Assembly: GCA_002437285.1 (NCBI GenBank)
Contig: DJOV01000016.1
Location: 1 to 10,620, forward strand
Reading direction: 5' to 3'
Origin: Prevotella sp. UBA6429
GTDB taxonomy: Bacteria > Bacteroidota > Bacteroidia > Bacteroidales > Bacteroidaceae
Length of the DNA stretch: 10,620 bases
A program made the position numbers and the translations under genes. Under the pieces are notes generated by a model. It was not told the DNA's origin, did no database searches, and worked only from the letters and a program-made list of their open reading frames with translations. Of this stretch, positions 1 to 6,827 are shown piece after piece. Positions within the stretch are counted from its first letter, which is position 1; each line of letters starts with the position of its first letter.

Positions 1-13
1 TTTTCATCAAAGA

Positions 14-123
14 ATACCCTTTATCGTGTTGCGATATACCCTTTATCATGATGCGATTAACGCTTAATCGCATCGCGATATACCCTTTATCGCAACATAA
101 AATACCCTTTATCGCAAAATTAC
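14..123. repeat. Tandem array of five 22-bp units
   Basis: The 12-base core ATACCCTTTATC occurs exactly at 14-25, 36-47, 80-91 and 102-113. The offsets are 22, 44 and 22, so a fifth unit is expected at 58. The bases at 58-69 match the core at 8 of 12 positions, so this is a continuous 22-bp-period array with a diverged central copy. The ten bases after the core are less conserved: the first three units end in GCGAT, the last two begin this part with GCA. Twenty-two bases is about two helical turns, so the cores would lie on one face of the DNA. No protein or RNA can be assigned. It could be a protein-binding array, a minisatellite or a remnant of mobile DNA; the sequence does not decide. Confidence 0.85.
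50..74. repeat. Perfect 11-bp inverted repeat inside the 22-bp array
   Basis: The arms GATGCGATTAA (50-60) and TTAATCGCATC (64-74) are exact reverse complements around the 3-base centre CGC. Pairing resumes beyond two mismatches (45-47 with 77-79), giving a longer imperfect dyad of about 17 bp per arm. The dyad spans the end of the second 22-bp unit and most of the diverged third unit, so two good units lie on each side of it. No T run follows, so it is not a typical terminator. An operator for a dimeric protein or a cruciform-forming site are possibilities only. Confidence 0.75.
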
Positions 124-262
124 CCCACGCAAATCGCGGCGCGACCGACAGAAAACGCCATTTTCGCGCTCTATTTCAACGGCTTCCCGTGACAAACTTT
201 TCGACCAAAAATCATGACAAAGGAGCGATTTTTCACTGTATTTCCGCCAGACAGCGACAATC

Positions 263-437
263 AATGCCATCGGCCTCCGCCGCGGCTACACGGGCCACGA
301 GATGCAGCCCGAGTTCGGGCTCATCAGCATGAGCCGAAGGTCACTGGCGCGAAGCGGGGGGAGTAACGGGCGCCCGCAACAGCCAGAGCTTCAACCGCTA
401 CAGCTGCTGCCTCAACAACCCGCTGAAGTGTAATCAC
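263..437 (+). pseudogene. Decayed fragment of an RHS-repeat core domain
   Basis: Two pieces of the RHS-repeat-associated core signature can be read in different frames. Frame 2 (about 263-341) gives NAIGLRRGYTGHEMQPEFG followed by LISM, matching the family's RGYTGHE...FGLI.MNGR stretch. Frame 3 (about 378-431) gives NSQSFNRYSCCLNNPLK, matching the later SFNRYSYCLNNPLKYTDP stretch. The intervening LYDP..GRFLSPDNYV segment is missing or scrambled, the frame shifts, the expected DP-G continuation is lost, and a stop follows at 456-458. No start or N-terminal part is visible upstream. RHS proteins are large YD-repeat cell-surface or secreted polymorphic toxins; this piece keeps only part of the core that precedes the variable toxin tip. 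It is non-functional as protein. The family match is by motif recognition, not a search. Confidence 0.72.
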
Positions 438-505
438 GCAATGCGATTTGCAGTTTGACCACAAATTAATTGCGACATGACGGCCTGTATGTCTCCATCT
501 TTTCG

Positions 506-513
506 TATCTTTG
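506..513 (+). promoter_or_regulatory. -7 promoter element for recJ-recQ
   Basis: TATCTTTG is a perfect match to the Bacteroidota -7 consensus TAnnTTTG and ends 25 bases before the recJ ATG. This predicts a transcript start near 518-521 and a short A-rich leader of about 20 bases. No TTTG is found at the usual -33 position (19-21 bases upstream), so only half of the consensus is present. The same octamer is used upstream of ilvD. Confidence 0.6.
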
Positions 514-538
514 CGGATAGAAACAAATAAATCTAAAG

Positions 539-2266
539 ATGCATTTCAAATGGAAGTATGACGCACCTACACCACAACAATCGCAGCAAGCCAAGGAACT
601 GGGCGAAAAGCTAAGCATGAGCCCCATACTGGCCCAACTTCTCATCAAGCGTGGCATCACCACCGAGAGCGCGGCCAAACGTTTCTTCAGGCCCCAGCTC
701 GCTGACCTCATCAATCCCTTCCTCATGAAGGACATGGACGTGGCGGTGGACCGGCTCAACGATGCCATGGGGCGCAAGGAGCGCATCCTGGTCTATGGCG
801 ACTACGACGTGGACGGCTGCACCGCAGTGGCCCTGGTGTACAAGTTTCTGCAACAGTTCTATTCGAACATCGACTACTACATACCCGACCGCTACGACGA
901 GGGATACGGCGTGAGCCGCAAGGGTGTGGACTATGCCCACAGCACGGGCGTGAAACTCATCATCATACTTGACTGCGGCATCAAGGCGGTCAAGGAGATT
1001 GAGTATGCCAAGAGCTTAGGCATAGACTTCATCATCTGCGACCATCACGTGCCCGACGAGGTGATGCCGCCCGCCGTGGCCATTCTCAACCCCAAACGGA
1101 CTGACGACAGTTACCCCTTCAAGCAACTGTGCGGATGTGGCGTGGGGTTCAAGTTCATGCAGGCTTTCGCCAAGAACAACGGCATCGCGTTCTCGCGTCT
1201 CATCCCCCTACTCGACTTCTGCGCCGTGAGCATAGCTGCCGACATCGTGCCGGTGACTGACGAGAACCGCATATTGGCCTTCCACGGACTGAAGCAGCTC
1301 AACCAAAACCCCAGCGTGGGCCTCAAGGCCATCATCGACATCTGCGGGCTCAGCGGACGCGAGATGTCGATGAGCGACATCATCTTCAAGATAGGGCCAC
1401 GCATCAACGCCTCGGGACGCATGGAGAACGGAAAGGAGAGCGTGGACCTGCTGGTGGAAAAAGACTTCTCACTGGCCCTGCGTGAGGCGCGACACATCAA
1501 CGAATACAACGAGCAGCGCAAGGACATCGACAAGCAGATGACGGAGGAGGCCAACCAGATCGTCTCAAAACTCGAAAGCCAAAAGCACCACTCAAGCATC
1601 GTGCTCTACGACGAGAACTGGAAGAAAGGCGTCATCGGCATCGTGGCATCGCGCCTGACGGAGATATACTTCCGCCCCACCGTGGTGCTCACACGCGACG
1701 GCGACCTGGCCACAGGGTCGGCACGCTCGGTGATGGGATTCGACGTGTATGCAGCCATCAAGAGCTGCCGCGACCTGCTGCTCAACTTCGGAGGCCATTC
1801 CTATGCCGCGGGCCTCACATTGAGATGGGACGACATACGTGAGTTCCGCCAGCGATTCCAGCACTACGTGGAGGAGCACATACAGCCCGAACAGACGGAG
1901 CCCATCCTCAACATCGACGCGGTGATCGACTTCAAGGACATATCCAAGCGACTGCACAACGACTTGAAACGCTTCTCGCCCTTCGGACCGGGCAACACCA
2001 AACCCGTGTTCTGCACCACTGGTGTCTACGACTACGGCACCAGCAAGGTGGTGGGACGACAACAGGAGCACATCAAGCTGGAGCTCGTCGACTCGAAGTC
2101 GGGCACCGTGGTCAACGGCATCGCCTTCGGACAGAGCGCCTCGGCACGCTACATCAAGTCGAGACGGTCGTTTGACATCGCCTACACCATCGAAGGCAAC
2201 ATCTTCAAGCGCAACCAAGTGCAACTACAGATAGAGGACATACGCCCAACAGAAGGGGAAGAATAA
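539..2266 (+). CDS. recJ: Single-stranded-DNA-specific exonuclease RecJ
   Basis: RecJ is a 5'-3' single-strand exonuclease of the DHH phosphoesterase family, acting in the cytoplasm in recombinational repair, often with a RecQ helicase. The 575-residue product is close to the usual length (about 577 in E. coli). Visible in order: DHH motif I GDYDVDG (87-93), motif CDHH (167-170), GPRINASGRM (286-295), the DHHA1 part with GVIGIVASRL (364-373), GSARS (393-397) and GGHSYAAG (418-425), then a C-terminal region of about 130 residues consistent with the RecJ OB fold. The metal-binding Asp and His residues of the DHH motifs are all present. The ATG at 539 follows an A-rich leader and a TAnnTTTG promoter element; no earlier start is needed. 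The stop lies 4 bases before recQ, so the two are almost certainly co-transcribed. Confidence 0.97.
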   Translation: MHFKWKYDAPTPQQSQQAKELGEKLSMSPILAQLLIKRGITTESAAKRFFRPQLADLINPFLMKDMDVAVDRLNDAMGRKERILVYGDYDVDGCTAVALVYKFLQQFYSNIDYYIPDRYDEGYGVSRKGVDYAHSTGVKLIIILDCGIKAVKEIEYAKSLGIDFIICDHHVPDEVMPPAVAILNPKRTDDSYPFKQLCGCGVGFKFMQAFAKNNGIAFSRLIPLLDFCAVSIAADIVPVTDENRILAFHGLKQLNQNPSVGLKAIIDICGLSGREMSMSDIIFKIGPRINASGRMENGKESVDLLVEKDFSLALREARHINEYNEQRKDIDKQMTEEANQIVSKLESQKHHSSIVLYDENWKKGVIGIVASRLTEIYFRPTVVLTRDGDLATGSARSVMGFDVYAAIKSCRDLLLNFGGHSYAAGLTLRWDDIREFRQRFQHYVEEHIQPEQTEPILNIDAVIDFKDISKRLHNDLKRFSPFGPGNTKPVFCTTGVYDYGTSKVVGRQQEHIKLELVDSKSGTVVNGIAFGQSASARYIKSRRSFDIAYTIEGNIFKRNQVQLQIEDIRPTEGEE

Positions 2267-2270
2267 CGCA

Positions 2271-4175
2271 TTGGAAAACGGCGACAAGTACATCGGTATC
2301 CTTCAGAAGTATTGGGGATACAGCGATTTCCGGGGCATCCAGCGACAGATCATCGAGAGCATCGGGGCGGGCAACGACACCCTGGGACTGATGCCCACAG
2401 GCGGCGGCAAGTCGGTCACCTTTCAGGTGCCGGCCCTCGCCCAGGAGGGGGTGTGCATCGTCGTGACACCGCTCATCGCCCTCATGAAAGACCAGGTGAG
2501 CCACCTCAAGGAGAAGGGCATCCAGGCGGCGGCCATCTACTCGGGAATGGCACGCTCCGAAATCATCAAGGTGCTCGAGAATGCTGTCTTCGGGGCCGTC
2601 AAGTTGCTCTATGTGTCGCCCGAACGTCTGTCGTCCGAAATATTCCTGGCCAAGCTACGCCACATGACGGTGAGCTTCATCACCGTAGACGAGGCCCACT
2701 GCATCAGCCAGTGGGGCTACGACTTCCGCCCCTCCTACCTGAAAATAGCCGAGCTGAGGACGATCAAGCCCGACGTGCCGATACTGGCCTTGACAGCCAC
2801 CGCCACCAACCGGGTCATGGACGACATCATGCACCAGCTGCAGTTCCGCAACGGGCAGGTGTTCCGCATGAGCTTCAAGCGCGACAACCTGGCCTATGTC
2901 GTCCGGGAGACCATGGACAAGATGGAGGAGATGCTCCACATCCTCAAGTCGGTGGAGGGCTGCGCCATCGTCTACGTAAGGAGCCGGGCTCGCTGCAAGA
3001 GCGTAGCCACGTGGCTTGAAGAGCATGGCGTGTCGGCCACGTTCTACCACGCCGGACTGGAGCCTTCGACCAAGGATGAGCGACAGAGGCTATGGCAGGC
3101 CGACGAGAAACGTGTCATGGCAGCCACCAATGCCTTTGGAATGGGCATCGACAAGCCTGACGTCAGGCTTGTGATACATATCGACTGTCCCGACTCCATC
3201 GAGGCCTACTTCCAAGAGGCGGGACGAGCGGGGCGCGACGGGAAGAAGGCCTACGCCATCCTCCTGTGGAACAGTGGCGACCAGGCCAAGCTCACCCGGA
3301 GAATCAGCACCACCTTCCCGCCCAAGGAGTTTGTGCGCGATGTCTACGACCACCTGGCCTACTTCTTCGAACTTGGCGTGGGAAGCGGTGGCGGACACAC
3401 ATTCACGTTCGACATCGACAAGTTCTGCTTCATCTACGGCTACTACCCGCTCCGCGTGGCATCGGCCCTTCATATCCTGCAAAACGCTGGATACATCAAC
3501 TATGAGACAGACCCTGACGCACAGGCTCGCGTGAAATTTCTCGTGGGACGTGATGAGCTCTATCGGCTCTTCGACAACACGCCTGATGAGGATGCGGTCA
3601 TCTCGACCATGCTGAGATGCTACGGAGGTCTCTTCTCCGATTACCAATACATCGAGGAGGCACTCATCGCCCACATCACCGGACTGGGGCCACAGCAGGT
3701 GTATCTCATACTGAAGAGCCTCAGCCACAGGCATATCCTTCACTTCATTCCTCAGCGCAAGATGCCCTTCATCACCTACAAACAAGACCGGGTGGACGGA
3801 GAAGACGTGGCGATACCCACCAGCGTCTACGAAACGCGTAAGGAGCAATACACCCAACGGGTGAACGCCATGCTGGCATACGCCACCAACGGCTATGTGT
3901 GCCGGAGCCGACAGTTGCTCCGCTACTTCGATGAGACCGACACTGCCGACTGCGGCATCTGCGACGTATGCGTTGAGCATCAGCCAGGCCGCAACTCGGA
4001 AGCCGACTGCCAAGCAGCGCAGAAAGCCATACTTGACCTGCTGGCCGACCACAAGCGTCACCACATCCGCGAGCTGGCTGACATCGCCCTACCCCGCGAA
4101 GCCGTCAGTGAAGCCATCGAGTATCTCGTCAACGAGGAATTGATAAATGTGGATTTCTCCGAAATCTACCGCTAA
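2271..4175 (+). CDS. recQ: RecQ-family ATP-dependent DNA helicase
   Basis: RecQ is a 3'-5' superfamily 2 helicase that unwinds DNA ends and repair intermediates. The 634-residue product shows motif I TGGGKS (43-48), motif II DEAH (140-143) within the RecQ-typical DEAHCISQWGYDFRP, motif III ALTATAT (173-179), and motifs V-VI from ATNAFGMGIDKP to QEAGRAGRDG (285-324). A four-cysteine cluster, C544 and C561/C564/C567, matches the RecQ zinc site, but lies about 220 residues beyond motif VI instead of following it closely. I see no clear HRDC domain; the last 50 residues look like a small helical or winged-helix piece. The start is taken as TTG at 2271: there is no in-frame ATG before the Walker motif, the frame is closed by a TAG at 2232, and GYSDFRGIQ is at the right distance. 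It lies 4 bases after recJ. Start-codon confidence is lower than family confidence. Confidence 0.95.
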   Translation: MENGDKYIGILQKYWGYSDFRGIQRQIIESIGAGNDTLGLMPTGGGKSVTFQVPALAQEGVCIVVTPLIALMKDQVSHLKEKGIQAAAIYSGMARSEIIKVLENAVFGAVKLLYVSPERLSSEIFLAKLRHMTVSFITVDEAHCISQWGYDFRPSYLKIAELRTIKPDVPILALTATATNRVMDDIMHQLQFRNGQVFRMSFKRDNLAYVVRETMDKMEEMLHILKSVEGCAIVYVRSRARCKSVATWLEEHGVSATFYHAGLEPSTKDERQRLWQADEKRVMAATNAFGMGIDKPDVRLVIHIDCPDSIEAYFQEAGRAGRDGKKAYAILLWNSGDQAKLTRRISTTFPPKEFVRDVYDHLAYFFELGVGSGGGHTFTFDIDKFCFIYGYYPLRVASALHILQNAGYINYETDPDAQARVKFLVGRDELYRLFDNTPDEDAVISTMLRCYGGLFSDYQYIEEALIAHITGLGPQQVYLILKSLSHRHILHFIPQRKMPFITYKQDRVDGEDVAIPTSVYETRKEQYTQRVNAMLAYATNGYVCRSRQLLRYFDETDTADCGICDVCVEHQPGRNSEADCQAAQKAILDLLADHKRHHIRELADIALPREAVSEAIEYLVNEELINVDFSEIYR

Positions 4176-4242
4176 GTGATACGAGTACTTATAAAATTGA
4201 GCATTTTTACCATTGCGACGCCCCAAAATATGCAAACAACAA

Positions 4243-4285
4243 AAATCCCTGACTCTCTATCAAGAGCCAGGGATTTATCTTTTTT
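4243..4285. terminator. Bidirectional intrinsic terminator between recQ and ilvC
   Basis: The arms at 4243-4256 (AAATCCCTGACTCT) and 4263-4276 (AGAGCCAGGGATTT) pair over 14 positions with one A-C mismatch around a 6-base loop. On the plus strand six Ts follow at 4280-4285. On the minus strand the stem continues into TTTTGTTGTTTG-like sequence (the complement of 4231-4244). It lies between two convergent genes, 67 bases after the recQ stop and 42 bases after the ilvC stop, so it can serve both directions. Confidence 0.85.
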
Positions 4286-4327
4286 CCTATAGGTGAACTC
4301 TATGAATTACCACCTACGACACTCATA

Positions 4328-5371
4328 TTAGTTGTTCTCAGGACGCAACTTACGCACGGTCTCGGCGGCGCGCCACATCTCCATGTCATGCATGGCCTTC
4401 AGCTCAGCGTTGAGCTTCTCGCGGTAGTCGGGCTGAGAGTTCTTGTCAATAGAGATCTGAGCCTCTGTGCCGTTCTCCACACTCAGATACAACCACTCCA
4501 TCACAGGCTTGATGGCAGCCTTGAAACGAGGACGCCAGTCGAGGGCGCCACGCTGGGCCGTCGTGGAACAGTTGGCATACATCCAGTCCATGCCCTTCTC
4601 ACCAAACAACGGGCCAAGGCTCTGAGTGAGCTCCTCAACGGTCTCGTTGAATGCCTCTGAGGGAGAGTGACCATGAGAGCGGAGTACCTCATACTGAGCC
4701 TCAAGCAGGCCCTCGATGGCACCCATCAGTGAGCCACGCTCACCGGTAAGGTCAGATGTGGCCTCCTTGTGGAAGGTGGTGGGGAACAGATAGCCTGCAC
4801 CGATACCGATGCCGAAAGCGATACACTTCTCCTCGGCCTTGCCTGTGGCATCCTGGTAGACAGCGTAAGAGCAGTTGAGGCCACGACCCTCAAGGAACAT
4901 GGTGCGCAGTGATGTGCCCGATCCCTTAGGAGCCACCATGATGACATCGATGTCCTTGGGGGGAACCACACCTGTGCGATCCTGCCAATTGATGGCAAAT
5001 CCATGACTGTAATAGAGTGTCTTGCCCTTTGTCAGATACTGCTGGATCTTAGGCCAAACAGCAATCTGGCCGGCATCGGAGAGAAGCATGCAGATGATGG
5101 TTCCCTTCTGGACAGCCTCCTCAATGGGGAACAGGGTCTTGCCCGGCACCCAACCGTCGGCCACAGCCTTCTCATAAGTCTTGCCCTGGCGCTGGCCCAC
5201 AATCACGTTGAAACCATTATCGCGAAGGTTGCCTGCCTGACCAGGACCCTGAATGCCATATCCGATGACAGCTATCGTCTCATCCTTCAAAATCTCACGA
5301 GCTTTTTCCAAAGGAAACTCTTCCTTGGTGACAACATCTTCGACAACGCCACCAAAATTCATTTTTGCCAT
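4328..5371 (-). CDS. ilvC: Ketol-acid reductoisomerase (IlvC)
   Basis: IlvC isomerises and reduces 2-acetolactate or 2-aceto-2-hydroxybutyrate with NAD(P)H and Mg2+, the second common step of valine and isoleucine synthesis. The 347-residue product shows the Rossmann nucleotide loop GYGIQGPGQ (37-45), the SHGF motif with the conserved His (H123), metal ligands D207 and E211 in SDLTGERG, E243 and E247 in FNETVEEL, and S269 in CSTTAQRGALDW. Its wording (LRDNG, VAPKGSG, NSQPDYREKL, VRKLRPENN) is much closer to what I remember of fungal mitochondrial Ilv5 than to E. coli IlvC. The cofactor-selecting loop GQRQGKTYEKA (59-69) appears one residue shorter than in yeast, so NADPH versus NADH preference cannot be assumed. 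The start ATG at 5371 has a long leader with its own promoter. Last gene of the ilv cluster, 108 bases after the thioesterase. Confidence 0.97.
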   Translation of the reverse strand: MAKMNFGGVVEDVVTKEEFPLEKAREILKDETIAVIGYGIQGPGQAGNLRDNGFNVIVGQRQGKTYEKAVADGWVPGKTLFPIEEAVQKGTIICMLLSDAGQIAVWPKIQQYLTKGKTLYYSHGFAINWQDRTGVVPPKDIDVIMVAPKGSGTSLRTMFLEGRGLNCSYAVYQDATGKAEEKCIAFGIGIGAGYLFPTTFHKEATSDLTGERGSLMGAIEGLLEAQYEVLRSHGHSPSEAFNETVEELTQSLGPLFGEKGMDWMYANCSTTAQRGALDWRPRFKAAIKPVMEWLYLSVENGTEAQISIDKNSQPDYREKLNAELKAMHDMEMWRAAETVRKLRPENN

Positions 5372-5440
5372 AAGCTAATAATATTTTAAAACGTTATAAG
5401 TCTTTGTTCTCTTTGCATCTTCATGCATTGTTTTCGCACA

Positions 5441-5472
5441 CAAAGTTACAAAATTAATATCAAACCTGCAAA
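5441..5472 (-). promoter_or_regulatory. Internal promoter for ilvC
   Basis: On the minus strand TTTG (5472-5469) is followed after exactly 20 bases by TAACTTTG (5448-5441). This is a full match to the Bacteroidota -33/-7 consensus TTTG-N19-21-TAnnTTTG. It starts 7 bases after the thioesterase stop. A transcript would begin near 5435 and carry a leader of about 60 bases before ilvC, which may allow ilvC to be expressed independently of the upstream ilv genes. Confidence 0.75.
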
Positions 5473-5479
5473 CTTTCTT

Positions 5480-6250
5480 TTAATCTTTTACGAATTTTAG
5501 CAAACTCCTTACGATTTCCTGTTTCCTATCGTCATCCCTAACGATTCGGACAAGGTATTCGTCCTCCGACTTCCGCTCGGTCCACAGACTCAGCCTGTCA
5601 CCTTGGTAAGCCTCGGCCACATACGCTATCTCAAACCGTTTCAAGCGATGGTGGCGATACCAATCAAGGTCAAAGAGGTCAAGTACATGCTCTATGTACT
5701 TCACGGAGTTGATGTGCCCATTGACATCCACATCATTATAATAGGTGTCGATGGTGCGCACCCATGTGGCTTCCTTGCCCATCTTCACCCTGCCGGGCTT
5801 GTCTATCGGACAGGCCTTCTCCGTCTCCACATACTCGTTGATCAAACCGCCCCGCATCTCAAAGATGTCAGCCGGCTGGCGCGTGTCGGTGTCTATCATG
5901 GCCCATACGCTTCGTCCGTAGCCATAGACCTTGCTGCCATCGGTGCTCTTGACGGCAAAGTTGCGACTGGTGAAAAAGCGCATGACTCCCTCCACCCACG
6001 TCTCGATATTGAACTTATCGTAAGCCAGCGGCATCTCCTCCATCTCTATGACCAGGCGCGAGAGCACCCACGTCCTGTGCACCGTGGTCAGGTAGCTCAT
6101 GCCATAGCCACGGTCGTTGCTGTGGAAATCGGCCGCGTTGAGCATCGCATTACCCAAGTGGCCTACAAACAAGTGATTGCTAAAATCACAATGGAACGGT
6201 TCGGCCATGAACTCATAGCAGCCGACCTTCGGCAATAACGTTTCTGTCAT
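5480..6250 (-). CDS. Acyl-ACP thioesterase (FatA/FatB-like, double hotdog)
   Basis: The product hydrolyses acyl-ACP to free fatty acid plus ACP in the cytoplasm. With the ATG at 6250 it has 256 residues, the usual size of bacterial FatA/FatB homologues. An N-terminal hotdog covers about 10-135 (WVLSRL, FFTSRNFAV, RSVWAMIDT). The C-terminal hotdog has the catalytic stretch DVDVNGHINSVKYIEH, giving D175, N177 and H179 of the plant-type Asp-Asn-His set, and E213 in YVAEAYQGD at the place of the plant FatB catalytic Glu; the adjacent plant Cys is Ala here. It resembles my memory of a structurally characterised Bacteroides thetaiotaomicron acyl-ACP thioesterase. A GTG at 6259 overlapping the ilvN stop by 4 bases is an alternative start (259 residues). 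Sandwiched between ilvN and ilvC, it is presumably co-expressed with branched-chain amino acid synthesis; its acyl-chain preference cannot be read from the sequence. Confidence 0.9.
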   Translation of the reverse strand: MTETLLPKVGCYEFMAEPFHCDFSNHLFVGHLGNAMLNAADFHSNDRGYGMSYLTTVHRTWVLSRLVIEMEEMPLAYDKFNIETWVEGVMRFFTSRNFAVKSTDGSKVYGYGRSVWAMIDTDTRQPADIFEMRGGLINEYVETEKACPIDKPGRVKMGKEATWVRTIDTYYNDVDVNGHINSVKYIEHVLDLFDLDWYRHHRLKRFEIAYVAEAYQGDRLSLWTERKSEDEYLVRIVRDDDRKQEIVRSLLKFVKD

Positions 6251-6255
6251 GGCGA

Positions 6256-6816
6256 TCACTGCTCTTTTTGTTTGTTGAGATAGTCGGACACCGGCTCGTC
6301 AAAGCTTCGGGTCACGGCAATATGCCCCGAACGCGTGTACTGCAAAAGACAATTGTAGCCTTTGAGTTGCTCGTAGAGGTCAGTGATGTCTTCCGTCAGC
6401 CCTGCAAGCAAGACCGTGGAATAGGTCGGATTGACCTCCATCATGCGCGCATCGTGCTTTCGTATGATACGTGACATCTCGGAGTTGTCAAGCAATACGG
6501 GAGTGGATATCTTGAAGATGGCCACTTCGTGAATGAATAACTCGTCATTGGTGTAATAATTGGCCTTGATGACGTCTATTTTCTTCTCAATCTGCTTGGT
6601 GATTTTCTCTATTTGCTCGGGCACGCTCCAGCAGGTGATGGTATACTTGTGGATGCCTTCAAGACTTGAAGCCGACACATTGAGGCTCTCAATATTGACC
6701 TGTCGACGAGTGAAGACAGCCGTCACCTGATTGAGGACGCCCACCACATTCTCACTGTAGACCAGCAAGGTGTAAAACTGCTTGGGCGTTTCTTGATTCT
6801 TATTCTCAATACTCAT
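6256..6816 (-). CDS. ilvN: Acetolactate synthase small (regulatory) subunit
   Basis: This is the regulatory subunit of acetohydroxyacid synthase, which binds the large subunit, activates it and confers feedback inhibition by valine. The 186-residue product has an N-terminal ACT domain (about 14-90, YTLLVYSENVVGVLNQV... NIESLNVS) and a C-terminal ACT-like domain (about 95-175), a somewhat long version of the usual 160-residue form. N23, G26 and N41 line up with the E. coli IlvH valine-site residues N11, G14 and N29 at identical spacing, so valine sensitivity is predicted. The ATG at 6816 lies 11 bases after the ilvB stop with AAAGAG just upstream. Its TGA sits 5 bases before the thioesterase ATG, so translation is likely coupled in both directions. 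Confidence 0.95.
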   Translation of the reverse strand: MSIENKNQETPKQFYTLLVYSENVVGVLNQVTAVFTRRQVNIESLNVSASSLEGIHKYTITCWSVPEQIEKITKQIEKKIDVIKANYYTNDELFIHEVAIFKISTPVLLDNSEMSRIIRKHDARMMEVNPTYSTVLLAGLTEDITDLYEQLKGYNCLLQYTRSGHIAVTRSFDEPVSDYLNKQKEQ

Positions 6817-6827
6817 CGTTACTCTTT

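Noticed and set aside
14..123. CRISPR array
   Set aside because: The units abut with a 22-bp period; there are no unique spacers of 30 or so bases between conserved repeats and no cas genes.
48..332. 94-residue plus-strand ORF at the left end
   Set aside because: It runs through the tandem repeats and then out of frame across the RHS remnant; its composition is not protein-like and no motif is recognisable.
306..334. Two overlapping hairpins (7-bp and 6-bp arms) as a terminator or regulatory RNA
   Set aside because: They fall within the QPEFGLISM codons of the RHS remnant, have no T run, and are best explained by codon composition.
3090..4064. 324-residue minus-strand ORF opposite recQ
   Set aside because: It lies entirely antisense to the conserved recQ reading frame and has no recognisable domain; long antisense frames are expected with this GC-rich codon use.
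5603..6238. 211-residue plus-strand ORF opposite the thioesterase
   Set aside because: Antisense shadow of a clear FatA/FatB-family gene; no motif and no promoter.
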